This document shows positions 8,251-20,257 of a stretch of DNA of 24,386 nucleotides, piece by piece. The position numbers and the translations under genes are program-made. Every line of letters begins with the position of its first letter. Positions within the stretch are counted from its first letter, which is position 1. The notes under the pieces were generated by a model. The model was not told the DNA's origin and did not search any database. It saw nothing but the letters and a program-made list of their open reading frames with translations. The stretch is from Haplomitrium mnioides (Eukaryota > Marchantiophyta > Haplomitriopsida > Calobryales), in NCBI GenBank assembly GCA_049999725.1, contig JBNGIS010018902.1, positions 1 to 24,386 of the forward strand, read 5' to 3'.

Positions 8251-11200
8251 ATGGGGAAGCCCAACGACAATCCAAAGGTATTTTTTGATATTGCCATCGG
8301 TGGGGAACCCGTTGGACGGATTGTCATGAAGGTGCGCCTTCCGCTTGCCCACTCGCACCGCAACTGTGTATCTTGTGTCTTTTCCTCCACCACTTCCTGC
8401 TTATCCGTCGGCCGTTCCTTTCTGCTCACTCTATGCCGAGATTTAGTTGACATCCCGTCCAATCCTATTGTTTGCTTCCACTGCACGTAGATTGGGACAG
8501 CTTCTCCATTTCATCTTTTCGTGCGGCTTTGTGACCGCCATCAGTGTTCTTTGTTCCTGTATAGTGAGCACTCTGTTACCATTCGTGTTGGTTGTCAGTT
8601 TATATTGACGAGGGAATTGTTGTCCATGGATATGCATCTTTTAGTGTTGTTACCAATTATCTCCTTTGTTTCCGCGTTGTGGTTGTCCTCTATTTTTGCG
8701 TGTGGGTAGTAGAAACATGATTTTGGTAGTACTAATTTAAGGTTAGGCAAGTGATTACATGCCGCGTGTGTGATCGAATTCAGTCTGTGACTTGTGTAAG
8801 TGGGAAATGCAGTTGTTTGCTGACGTTGTCCCTAGAACTGCAGAAAATTTTCGAGCTCTTTGTACAGGTTGGTAATCTAATTTGATTGGATTATGGCATC
8901 ATCGATTTTGAACATCTGATCTTTAATATATAAGTGATCCTTTGTTCCAACTGCGGAGATAAGAGTATTGACTCGACAAGAACTTGCAGGGGAGAAGGGT
9001 GTGGGACGTGTGACAGGAAAACCTTTACATTTTAGAGGAACCTATTTCCATCGAGTTATTCCAGGCTTTATGGCTCAAGTAATACTTTTGTACTTTCTTT
9101 CAATTCCATGAACTACTAAGTGTTAAATTTGGGAAGGATATCGTTGCAAACCCCTGCATACGTTAGCTACTGTCAAGTTCTGTTGTAGCAGGCATTAATA
9201 GGTTGTCGTTTCGTGATTTATCCCACGTTGTCTTACATCACGAATCATATAACCGTGTTTATGGATATAGGGCATACTACAATGTTTGCTGCAGTTGCAT
9301 GCTGGAGTTTAGTGTGCTGTTATTTCACATCTCTTTAGATCATATGACGGCTTTAAGCTGAACTTAATGCTTGTGTGTGACAGGGTGGGGATTTCTCAAA
9401 AAAAGATGGTGAGTATTGTAGCAACGTTGCCAGGTTTCTTGACATGCTTTCTGCTCCTGACTTTATTAAAAGAAGGTTTATTTTTAATAGAAGGATAATG
9501 GTCCAATTCTTCTGAAAGGTTGTCTCATCCTTTGCTATATGATTATCTTCCTCATTCTTGTGCATTATTTCTCTGGAACATTCTGATGGGAACTGGTTAG
9601 ATGGTAGATGCTGAGGAAGCAAACACATCTCGTATGACATGCCATTCTGGCATATAATATATATATATACATAACTTCATAATTAATATATATACAGTGA
9701 ATGAACTTAAGCACTTAGAAGATTGACTATGAGAATCCCGTCTTAATGAATGGCTGATAGTAGCCACTTGTATGGCTGTGGATGGAAATCGTGTTTTCAA
9801 TTCAAGAGCATGACAAATGAGGAACGTTGTCCCAGGAATGAGCAATGAGGTATTTAGCACACTCACTTACAGAGGTTGATATTTGAAGTGTGAAGTCCTG
9901 AATCCCCACTAAAGCCTCTTGACCGTCATTGTTTTTTATTATTACAGTGAATTAGAGCTGCAATGGGCATATTATAAGGCACCATATAATTGAGTACCCT
10001 CCCTTTCCATCCTGCATTTTTAAGACTTATACTACTCATGGCTATTGTTGTTTATGAAATCTACCTGACTAACAAGTGTATGCCGGTATTGTAACAGGTA
10101 AAAATTGTCAGAAAGGTATATTAGTTTAATGACAAGTTGTAGTAAACTGTTTTTTTTTTGGGCTTCTAGACAGTAGTTGACCATTTTGCTGTCGCATGCA
10201 GGTACTGGTGGAGAAAGTATATATGGTGGGAAGTTTGCAGGTGTGGCTCTGCTGCCCGGTTTCATCGTGATCACCTTAAGTATCTTTATGCATGTCTTTG
10301 GAGGCTAGTCAAGATATGATCTGTTGATGCATTTCCCCTGTAGGCTCTGTTTTTTTATGTCCATAAATTTTTTGTCGTTGTAGCTTAGCTAGTATGCAAT
10401 TGACTAACATATTGTTTTGTGTTTTGCAGATGAGAACTTCTCCCTTCACCATGATGGACCTGGCGTGTTATCCATGGCCAATGCAGGGCCAAACATGAAT
10501 GGCTCACAGTTTTTCTTGACTTTCAAATCAACCCCACATTTGAATGGGTATGGACAACGATCTTGTTAGGAATGGGCTAAAGGTTTTGATTGATGCTTGA
10601 GTTTCTTTCTGTCACTTCATCTACTGGTAAGGAGCTTGCAGAGGCAGAGCTAGAGATTCTGGGATTTCATCGTCCGCTGAAGAGATGGGTACATGAGATG
10701 GAGAGTGTGGACCATTGTCTTCCTTTCCTATTGACCCTTATATTGTTATAATTTTTTGTAGGCCAGCAAGACCTCCTTTACATCTCGTCATTTTTCAGGT
10801 CACATGATGGGTGAGGCAAAGCTGTGCATGTCCATATCTGCAGGGCACCTTTTAATGTCTTCTCACATTGTTAAAGTCTTCTTTCCTGATGTCCAGTCTA
10901 CTGGGACAAATTCTTCATGGTTTAAAATCCAATTTTCTGTTTTGCAGGAAACATGTCGTTTTTGGGAAAGTCGTTGAGGGACTGAATGTCTTGAAGAAAA
11001 TTGAACAGCAACCAATTGGTACAAGAAACAAGCCAGAAGTACCCATTAAAATTTCAAACTGTGGAGAGTCACGACGAGGGAAAGATAATGGTGTCATTGC
11101 AGGTGAGTCAAGAATTCAACTGTGTTGTCTGCTCTTGTTTTACAAATCCACCTCCTAAATTTATGCTGCTGCACAATCCACTCTAAAAGTTCATGTTAAA

Positions 11201-14200
11201 GTTCCCTACTTGATGGACAAAAAGATTATATGCACTGCTTGTGACAGAGCTCATATAGCAATGCTTGCATGTCTAAATAGAAAAAGGATCATTTCCAGCC
11301 ATCTTTCCGTATCAGCTTTATCTGGGAAAGTTGCTCTATTAGAGCTCATTTGGTCAAGTTACTTAAATCTCAGAGAAGGACATCTGAGGTCTCATTTTAG
11401 TTACTTGTATCCAGCCGTTTGTACTCTAAAATACCTTAGATGTTTGTGTCTCTAGTCTGGTTATGAATTATGGTGGTGATGGGGTCAGAAAGAGAAATAG
11501 ATATCTGTTGCCCAGTCAGGACTGATGCTAGCTAGAGGGGCATGTTGCAATGTGTTATTCCTTTGATTGACCAGGTGTCATCAGACTGCAATCAGTTGTC
11601 AACATGCATGGTTGATTTTTCATTTACAATGGTAAGCTCCCTTAAATTTTTCAAGTAATAGTTTTGACCATTGGGGGAGAGCCACGTCTTTGAAGTTGTG
11701 TTGGGAATGAGGGTTCAACTTGAATTCTAGTGTGCATGTATTTGGATTATTAATATGACAATTTTTTTGGCAGAGGAGAAAAAAGTGAAGAAGAAAGGCG
11801 GGAAAGTTAATTCCTCAAGTGAAGATGAAGAAGATTATGAAGAGCGGGGCAAGAAGAAGCATCGGAAGTTTGTGAAAGACCGTCGGAAGAAGAAAAGACG
11901 CCGTGTGTATTCAGAGACAGAAACAGAAAGTTCATCTGAACTGGTGTCTGATACAGACTCTGACACTGATAGTAGCAGTGAATCCTTATCTTCTTCGGAT
12001 GTAAGCTCATCCAGTGAAGAAGATAGGCGCCGGAAGAAGAAGAAATCTGCCAAGAAAGAGAAGAGGAAATACGTCAAACGGAAAAAAGACAAGCGAAAGG
12101 AAAAAAAGCGTGTAAAGAAGGATAAGAGATCCAAGAAGAAATCAAAGTGGTAGGTTGCATTAACCCACCCTTCAATTTTGTTGTGGTGAGCCACTGCTGA
12201 GCTCCACATGTAGGAAGCTACAGTGGCTGTAAATTTGTCCTGCTAGAGACTTTAAACATTTTCGATTTTAGTTTTTGATTCATTGAATTATGTAGTAACT
12301 GTTTTATAGGGCAAAGTTCATTATTGATTTATGTGCCATTCAAAATCAACGATGTGAGGCCAGGGTGATATTTAGAAGTAAACATTTGTAGTATAAAATA
12401 CAGAAGAAGCTCTGTTAAGGGTTTGAATCAATCAACTATGTGAGGTCAGGGTGATATTTAAAAGTAAATATTTGTAGCATAAAATACAAAAGAAGCTCTG
12501 TTAAGGGTTTGAATCATATGTAGGAATAGATTGCTATGCTTGTTGCATTTTGGCATATTTCATTTAGCCTCGGACTCGTGTATCAACAGGTTGGAATATA
12601 AGGTTACTCATAGACAGTGTAATCTCTACAGCAAATTGCAATGCCAACCCCCCTCTCTTTGACTCTGAAATCCCCATGAACTCTCAAATTTTACTTCTCT
12701 TTAGGTTTTCCAATTTCATGTCTGTCTGCTATTCTCCTCCTTTTCTTGTCTCATTGATGACATCAGTGTCTCCCTGTCATTTTGTGGCAGGAGTTCTGAA
12801 AGTGACCCCAGTGACAGTGACAGTAGTAGTGAGACAGACAGCGATTTTGAAAGTGATAGCGAGAGTGATGTCAGTGAACAACCTGCAAAGGGAAAATCAT
12901 CAAAAAAAGATGCTGGTGAGTTCTTATTGATTACATGAGCTATATTTGTTGCACATTGCTGTACTTATTGTTGAACCCATGTATTACGCCGAATATTGCC
13001 AACAGAATGTCTGCAGAAACATGTAGGAAAGAATAGTTGTGAATCTAATCTAAAACTTGTGTTTAAAACCTATCTGGATGTATAAATTTTGTTCTACCCA
13101 TGTTATGATCAACAGATATTCAGGCCATTATGCGCCTGAGGTGCGTGAACATGCACAGATCTGCTAACATCCTCAGAAACGCCCATAAAGTGCATTGCTG
13201 CTATAAATTCAAGATTTGACTCACTGTTGTCTGGTGGCAATACATTATAGAATTAGCAGCTGGTTTGAAGTATTTGTGAATGATCTAGTTTAGTTCCCTG
13301 TACACTCTATCCACCAGAACGGACTACTTGAGCTGTTTGTGTTTGATCTCTACCTCAACTACCTAGTTGTATGTTTTAATGGTCTCTGTCAACTATGATG
13401 CAGGAAAACTTCCTCCCCGCCCTGAATTGCTTTCTGTTGCCAAACAAGTTCCAAGAGTTGTGGATGAGAACATAGAGGAAAAGCAAGAGCATACTAAGGA
13501 CGTTCTGGTGTCAAATGTTGCATTGAGCAAACCAGCAGTTGTAGATGAGGAGTCTTTGAAGGAAAAAGTGGAACAAGAAGCATTAGAATCCAAAATTGTT
13601 CAAATTCCAGCCATTGGTGTACCAAGCAAATCACGGTTAGCTCCCCCCCGGCCCCGGACTTGTTTTGGCAATTTGACTTGCTTCATTTGAATATTATTGC
13701 AATTGTTAAATTTTAGTCTTTGATCAGGGCTAGTTTGAGAGTGTTGGCCAGTGAATTCTTCTGATGCTCAAGTGGGAAGATAAGTAATGAAATGTGTAAG
13801 ATAACCTTTGTCATGAAACTTTGAGTGATGGTTCAGCAGTTTGTTTGTGAACTTGTGGTTATCCTGATGCGAAACTGTTTGATGATCAGGAGCCCTAATC
13901 CCAGCCGAAGCCTCACCCCAAGCAGGAGTAGGAGTATTAGTCCACCACCGAGAAGCCCCAGTCCCAGCCCAGGTCAGAACCGTAGTGGAAGCAAAACTCC
14001 AATCCCAAGTCCAGTCAGGCAGAAAAGTAAAAGCCCTGTGACAGCTGCTACTCCAAGATCCCGGAGTTTGACACCAAGTCCTCAGGGAACTCCAAAACGA
14101 ATAAGAAGGGGTCGTGGCTTTAGCCTCCAGTATTCATATGCACGAAGGTACCGGACTCCTTCCCCAGAACGCTCACCTCCAAGATCATATCGGTATGGCG

Positions 14201-15367
14201 GGCGTGGTTTGGACAGGGACCGAGACAGATATGACCGTGGCAGGAGTGATAGGTACAGGAAATTTTCATTCCAATCTTGGTTTTCTATATTTAACTTTCA
14301 TTTACATGGTGATTGACCACCCTGCAGAGGGGAGCAGCAAGAGGTGAATAACTGTGAGAGGAACCTGGCCAAATCAGTGATATGTACACTTGTTTGTAAT
14401 TTGTGTCGGTTGATCATGTTGAATGTCAAATGGATTGTTTTTCTGTGCTGTGCTGTACATCTGTTAAGGAGTAAGTGAGCAGACCAAAGTGACAGGTCAA
14501 TAAATTAGAGTAGGTGCTTAATAGCTTGATTTCTTCTTTTACACAGGTATGGTGGAGGTGGTGGGCATAGAGGGTATCGAGACCAGACTCCTCCAAGAAG
14601 ATCACCCCCAAGAAGATACAGAAGTCCTCCAAGAGGAAGGTCTCCCCCAAGGTGTGCAACTGGTGTAGAAGTGACGGTCTTTGGATGCATTGTCATCTCA
14701 GTCTCTTTTTAATTCTGTTTTTATGTTGAGTGTTATTTTTGTTTTATCACTCTACTTCACCCATACTCCTGGTGCGCAATGTACTCAGTCCCTGTTTCTG
14801 TTGGGCTGGGTTGTGACTTTAATCATTTAATTCAGTTCATACTCGTGATTGTTCAATAGTAATGCTGAATACAGCAGCAGGATGCACAACTACTTCTGTT
14901 ACATTGGAGAGTGCTACTAGGATTTTTTTCAGAATAGTCAATGTGATCTGACCTGGTTGTTATTCTGCAGGTTTCGGAGTTACAGTTGGAGTGCAAGCCC
15001 AAGTAGAAGCCCTGTTGGACGACGTCGAAGCAGGCGATCCCATGTTAGGACACCTAGCCACAGTCCTACCGCAGTAGTTGAGCGGCCAAGGTTGACTGAC
15101 AACATGCTGGCAAGGCTAGGGCCACGAGTTGGAAGCCAGGTTAAGGATGTAGATGGCAATGGGGATGCTAAAGTAAGGAGTCATAGATCACCAAGTAGGA
15201 GCTCCTCAGAGTCACCTGCTGCCAGGCGACCAAGAGTTACTTCTGGCAGTCCCAGCAGGTCTACTCACAGCAGGTCTTCGTCAAGAAGCCCCTCTCCACC
15301 TGGTGCTAAGCCTGGCTTAGTCTCGTATGGAGAAGGGAGCCCAGATTCACGTTCACTTTCCAAGTGA
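8251..15367 (+). CDS. CYP95: SR-type cyclophilin (peptidyl-prolyl cis-trans isomerase), 13 exons
   Basis: Exons: 8251-8331, 8813-8867, 8990-9078, 9384-9408, 10202-10240, 10430-10547, 10948-11102, 11774-12149, 12791-12915, 13404-13635, 13890-14252, 14547-14651, 14971-15367. They sum to 2160 nt (719 residues plus stop); every intron is GT-AG and phases agree. Residues 8-174 are a cyclophilin domain with catalytic Arg67 and the pocket residues Phe72, Met73, Gln75, Ala113, Phe125 and His138. The cyclosporin-contact Trp is His133, as in other nuclear SR-cyclophilins. The loop [10 protein letters not shown] (53-62) is an insertion seen in divergent-loop types. Residues 188-354 alternate Lys/Arg and Ser/Asp/Glu runs, 355-431 form a linker, and 432-719 are Arg/Ser/Pro-rich. 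[20 protein letters not shown] (504-523) is a block I know from plant CYP95/CYP63. Expected role: prolyl isomerisation on spliceosomal SR proteins in nuclear speckles. CYP63 is the alternative name; the two are close paralogues. Confidence 0.9.
12345..12516. repeat. 86-bp tandem duplication inside intron 8 of the SR-cyclophilin
   Basis: Two adjacent copies (12345-12430 and 12431-12516) start ATCAAC and end GGGTTTGAATCA. I count about seven substitutions, nearly all transitions, so the duplication is moderately old. It sits in the intron between the lysine-rich and the Ser/Asp-rich coding exons and does not touch splice sites. Confidence 0.88.
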
Positions 15368-16939
15368 CTTACCTAGATTTTGGAAGTCTGCACGTTTCAC
15401 AATGGCACATGCGAGTTCATAAACTATATTAAGCATTGTCTTTGGGTTTTCGCATAGAGCTGCTTTGGCTTAGTTGTCCCCCGGAGCAATCTGTGAATCG
15501 TTGGACACTCTTTCTTAGGGCATTCTCGGATTGCCATACTGTGACTCACGTGCTGCTGTTACTGTGACGTACTATTGTCCCAGGTTCTGATCAATATATG
15601 GAATTTTGAGCACAAATCTCAGAAAAAGTTTGGATTTGTGCTGGTACTGAATGTAGGTTATGCAGTGTGTCATATAATGATGGCATTCATCAAATCTAGT
15701 CTAAATTAACTTAACTCAAGCAAGTGGTAACAAAGGTTCGTTGACGAGACTCTCATACTTGACCGCTCAGCGAACCCTCGCCTGCCCACTTAATTCGCCA
15801 TCTCAGCATTCGAGTCAACTCTGATCTCATTTCCTCTTCCTCTTCAGCCGACTTCCAATCCTTTCTTTTCCTCTTCATTGTCATTGGGCCCCACTCCTCT
15901 ACACTCTACTCTACTCTAGTCGACAAGAAACGTTAGACAGAGAGAAAGAGGAAGGAAGAGGTAATAAAGGAAATGGTGACACGTCGCAGGCAGGGAGAGA
16001 GAGGAGTAATGAGAAGACAAGCGTACGTGCGTTGGCTCTGGTGTTAGTTGGCGATTGATTGAAGGCGGCTAGACGCTCTTTACTATACTCTCTTGGCACT
16101 TGACAATCTGCTGTTCCAAGTACGGAATGAGTCGTGACACGAAGCAGCAGCTGGCGTGTAAAGAAGAAAAGGGAGGTACGTAGAGGAAGGAATGCAATGC
16201 AAAGGTACGAGTAGTGCAGACGCAGATTCTGAGGCAGCAACAACAGCACAGCCAACGAATCAATCAATGGTGTGTGTGTGGGTGGGTGGGTTTGAAAAAT
16301 TGTGACAAGAGTGGATTGTTGGCAGTAATACAGTGCGTGTTGTGCACACGCGTTTCCTTCTTCTTCTAAGGTAGAGTGAATGGCAAAGGGAGAGAGAGAA
16401 TCTGTTTGGGTCGGTGCGAGTTGAGAGTACAATAGAGATATTAAAGAGAATGTGGGTGTCCATGGATCGTTTGACAGTACCACACATCATCCTGGACCAC
16501 GAGTTTTTCTAGTTAGTTTTCATTGTTGTCAATGTACTTGTCATCCACTCGGCCGTTCCATACCTGCGTAATCCTTCGTAAATTACCGTCGACTTGTTTG
16601 ACTCTGATGTATTCGTCCGTTGATTGTGCCACAACGTACTTGTGTTTTCTACTCACGGAAACCCACCAACCGTTTCTCTGAAGCAATGGCAATCCAGCTG
16701 TTGACGCATTCTCCTGTTTGACAACGACAACGCGCGAGGAAGTGTATATCACTCGATTAGTCTTAGAGCAATTGCGGTGGAGATGCACAGGGAATCCTGC
16801 CTGCCATGTCAGTGCAATGCCGTGCATGAAGTTGTAACTGATATACCTCCTGAGTAATCTGCTTGGATCAATTTTCTTTCGCAGACTTTTGGTTACATTG
16901 TAGGTTCCGTTTGTACTGAATTCCAACCGCAGAGCGAAT
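15368..16939. other. Intergenic region between SR-cyclophilin and P450
   Basis: It holds the 3' UTR of the cyclophilin at the left and the promoter/5' UTR of the P450 at the right. About 15825-15920 is strongly pyrimidine-rich on the + strand with TCTAC repeats. It switches abruptly to purine-rich sequence at about 15935-15970. Around 16265-16292 there is a GT/GGGT-rich simple repeat. Two antisense open frames (15911-16483 and 16513-17043) show no recognisable protein family. No RNA gene was seen. Confidence 0.6.
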
Positions 16940-19453
16940 ATGGGCGGCAAGGGAACGTTGGTGGAAGGCTGTTCTGAATCAATGCCACTCAAACCAGGCA
17001 TATGGGTAGCAGCTGCGATTCTTAGCACATTGATTGTGCTCATTCATCTGCAAAAACTGCGAGTTAACAAAAGGAAGCTGCCCCCCGGCCCCCCCTCATG
17101 GCCTGTAATTGGGTCACTCATGTACCTCGGACCACAGCTTCACGCATCGTTGATGGATCTTTCCAAAAAGTATGGGGCGATCATGACATTGGGACTTGGG
17201 GCTCATCAGTTGATTGTGGTATCCGGTGCAGAGGTTGCAGAAGAGCTGTTTAGGACCAGAGATGCCGACTTTGCTTCAAGAGCTCCCAGGACTATTCAGC
17301 GCACAGCCTCGAAGTACATTGGCTACGATGCACAGGACATAGCTTTCGCGGAGTACAATCCTCATCTCCGGATGTTGAGAAAATTCTGCACATCTGAGTT
17401 GTTGACAACGTCCAGGCTAAATGCCTCATCAAAGGTACATTCTCGACAAATTGCATAGCACAGCATTATCTGTCATAGAAAGAAAGTTGCGAGCCACGTT
17501 TGCCAACGGAGTGCATTCCACGATTCTTTTCTTCATGTTAATTCGATCCAGCTTCTTTTTGTTACGAAACATAAATGGTGATCATGCATCGCCATCTGTT
17601 CTCGCCCATCCTCGACTGTAGACTGGTTACTTGTACGGTGCATCAGCATCGATCGATCGTGCCTTTTAATGGACTTGCATCTGGCAAAGCGAAGGTGTTG
17701 AGACGGGACATTGGGTGGGTGAGCATGGAATGTCTTGCTATTCATTGCCTCCTGTCTGCCAAAACTCTTTGGCTTTCTACAGTGCTACACATTGCATGGC
17801 TCCGACTCAACTGTACTCTACTGTACTGTACTTCCTGCACCTAGGGTGCAAACGAGCCTCACTTCAGCAAATCTTCGCAGAATTGAACGGTAGTCGCAGC
17901 GGGGAAACGTGCAGAGAATGAAAAGAAAAAGGAGGAGGACGGACAACTGCTTCGATCCTCTTCTACACGCCTACGTTTGTTGGCTGTACTTGGTGTACAG
18001 GGTGGTATTGGCGACTGCAGTCCCGGATTATCCTTTGAAATTGGTCCTGGGTAATGGGCAGTGCTATTGCACTAATGCGGAGTAGGTCCGTTTTTTTTAT
18101 TCTTGAGCTGCACTCACTTGGAATGCATCGCTCCAGCGCCAAATTTTAATGAGCTGTCAGAGCCTGACGTCCTTGACGTGATCTATGTCCCGCCTTTTAT
18201 AACAGCAAGCAATTGGTATGGCGCTAACCTCGTACTCCTATGGATCGTTTGTCCAAAGGTGCGGAAGGAGGAAACGATTGCGATGATGAAAGAGATCTAT
18301 GCGACCACGGAACGAGGGGAGGCTGTTGCAGTGAGAGGACACTTGCAAGCATTGACGATGAATATCATGTGCCAGATGCTTTTCGGGAAAAGATACTTCG
18401 GAACAGACATACCGCTTTCATCGGAGCTCAAGGACTTCAAAAGTGTGATCGTAGACGTTTTCAACATTGTGGGGAGACTCAACCTCGGAGATCTGATACC
18501 AGCATTGCAGTGGTTCGACTTCCAGGGCATAGAAGCTGAGTACAAGAGGCTGAGACCTCGTATGGACAAGGTGTTCGGTTTGATTGTGGAGGAGCATCGG
18601 CAACGCCAGAGCGTGACAGGAAGGACAGACAACGATAGTACCAGAGATTTTGTAGACGTCCTACTTGCACCTCAAGGAAACGAGCATGTTTCTGATGAAG
18701 CCATAATTGGAGTCATCAGTGTAAGTCCAAGTAACTCTGGCCTTCTATTCACCATCCAGCCAGTCCAACGTCATTTGAGGTTAGATGATGGTCGTAAAAC
18801 TCACATTGTTGAATGCTTGCTGGCAGGACATGATCTTGGGCGGAACCGACACAACCGCAACAGCATTGGAATGGTGTCTCGTTGAGGTTGTCCGCCACCC
18901 CGATATGTTACTCAAACTCCAAGCTGAAATCGACAGAGTTGTGGGGAGGGAGCGATGTGTGGAGGATTCGGATCTGTCGCAGTTGGGTTACCTTCAAGCA
19001 TTCGTCAAAGAAATCTTCCGCTCTCACACTCCTGTTCCTATTACACTGCCGAGGCTCAATATCAAGGCTTCCAAATTGGGTGGCTACGACATCCCTCCCC
19101 TGAGTACAGTGTTCGTAAATACGTATGCCATAGCTCACCACCCGGACCTTTGGGAGAAGCCTGATGTCTTCAACCCTGACAGGTTCTTGGAAGGAAACTT
19201 GAGTCTGTTCGGGAATGACTTCAGCCTCACTCCCTTCGGCTCTGGGCGACGAAGATGCATTGGCATGATGCTGGGGCTACATACGGTGCAGCGTGCATTT
19301 GCGAGCTTGGTCCATGCGTTTGATTGGAAACCACCAGCGGGAATGAAGGCTCTTGATGTGGATTTGTCGGAAACGTATTGCCTTGTTCTTCGCAATCGCA
19401 CTCCTCTCTTGGCAATGGTGACACCAAGATTGCCCAAAATCGTTTATTGTTGA
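16940..19453 (+). CDS. Cytochrome P450, A-type (CYP71 clan), three exons
   Basis: Exons 16940-17434, 18259-18720 and 18827-19453 give 527 residues, the usual P450 length, with both introns in phase 0. An N-terminal membrane anchor (residues 20-37) and the hinge LPPGPPSWPVIGS (47-59) place it on the ER membrane facing the cytosol. Motifs: I-helix GGTDTT (324-329), ExxR as EIFR (381-384), PERF equivalent PDRF (436-439) and the heme loop FGSGRRRCIG (456-465) with axial Cys463. All key residues are present, so the enzyme should be active in NADPH-P450-reductase-dependent oxidation. The substrate cannot be told: motif wording fits the A-type (phenylpropanoid/specialised metabolism) group, but I cannot assign a family. 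Met15 is an alternative start just before the anchor. The first acceptor (CCAAAG) is chosen because it joins the conserved block TTSRLN...VRKEE in register. Confidence 0.9.
17435..18258 (+). other. Intron 1 of the P450 gene (824 bp)
   Basis: This long first intron holds no recognisable gene; the short frames within it are fortuitous. Both splice junctions lie in the same heptamer, CAAAGGT (17430-17436 and 18254-18260). The acceptor is AAAG rather than the usual pyrimidine-AG. Frame continuity and alignment to the P450 block RL-x(6)-VRxEE support these borders. Confidence 0.75.
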
Positions 19454-20257
19454 GGAAGGATTCTATTCTATTGTATTACACAACATCATTCTTTAGACAC
19501 AAATAGCATACAAAAGACGAAAACCCACAAGAATAGCATGAAACGTGCGTGCAGCCGATTCGCGGTGTACAATAGATCTCTACAGACATTAACCACGAGC
19601 AATGATAAGTCATTTTCTGTTGTGAAGATTTTCGTAAAGACAATAAAACTATAATTAACACTTCCCTGACCAATTGAAGGAAGAAAAAACGTGCCGAAAA
19701 CTGACAAAGTGGATATGATCGATCCGGCAACAGCCTGGATTTAGATTAGACTTTTATCAAGGAACTTTATGCATGTGAATGTGCATTTCACCTGGGCGGG
19801 GGCGATCACATACAGCCCACGTGCAATTTCCAGTCTCAGGAAAATCGTGTGGCCGGCGGAACATGTCCGCACCTACTTTCAACTTTTTGGCTGCCACCAT
19901 CTATGCAAACTTAGGGCTCAGGAAATCTGAATCGTGCCAGTCAGTCTGTCTTTTTCTCTCTCCAGACCATGGCATTAACGAAACTTCGTGGAGCACTTGA
20001 GTTCTGTACCTCAACTCAACTTTACAAGGTATCAATGAAGTAATACATTCAACAACCAAAAAGGATAAATATTTAGCTTCCGGAATTAATTTAGAAGAGA
20101 AAGCCATTCCTGGAAAATGCGGTTCTTGTTGCTGGCTGGCAACTTTTGCCAACTTATTGTGAAAGTTGGTAGAAGTGTTGGAAAAGGTAGCCACCAAATC
20201 AATGCTGCTTCTGCATGACGGTCGTCCGAGCAACACTTTCGTAGGAGTCTGCATCCA
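19454..20257. other. 3' region shared by convergent P450 and helicase genes
   Basis: The P450 (+) and the helicase (-) end tail to tail here, so the stretch should hold both 3' UTRs. Apart from a possible P450 poly(A) signal I see no gene, RNA or repeat. Short frames on either strand lack recognisable motifs. Confidence 0.6.
19642..19647 (+). terminator. Possible poly(A) signal of the P450 gene
   Basis: An AATAAA hexamer lies 188 bases after the P450 stop codon, followed by AT-rich sequence. The distance is normal for a plant 3' UTR, but plant signals are loose and no transcript evidence is available. Confidence 0.3.

Noticed and set aside
8043-8486. 147-residue antisense open frame over the first cyclophilin exon
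   Set aside because: It overlaps a well-supported exon on the other strand, has no recognisable motif and lacks its own context; a chance frame.
11835-12209. 124-residue antisense frame rich in Phe, Leu and Ser
   Set aside because: It is the complement of the Lys/Glu/Ser-rich exon 8 of the SR-cyclophilin; the composition is a by-product.
12410-12435. tRNA B-box-like GGGTTTGAATC in the 86-bp repeat
   Set aside because: No matching A box, acceptor stem or anticodon arm could be drawn, so neither a tRNA nor a SINE is supported.
14328-14345. Possible extra 16-nt or so micro-exon in SR-cyclophilin intron 11 (AG before, GT after)
   Set aside because: Including it shifts the phase and puts exon 12 into a frame with an early stop; skipping it keeps the frame.
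15911-16483. 190-residue antisense frame in the intergenic region
   Set aside because: The + strand is purine-rich here, which removes stops from the other strand. The translation is low-complexity Leu/Ser/Pro with no domain.
16513-17043. 176-residue antisense frame overlapping the start of the P450
   Set aside because: It overlaps the P450 anchor region and shows no recognisable family. One such frame of this length is about what chance gives in a window of this size. Transcript data on the minus strand would be needed to revive it.
18195-18258. Alternative P450 exon 2 start after TTTATAACAG
   Set aside because: The acceptor looks good, but with exon 1 ending in phase 0 it reads into a stop at once and breaks the conserved RLN...VRKEE block.
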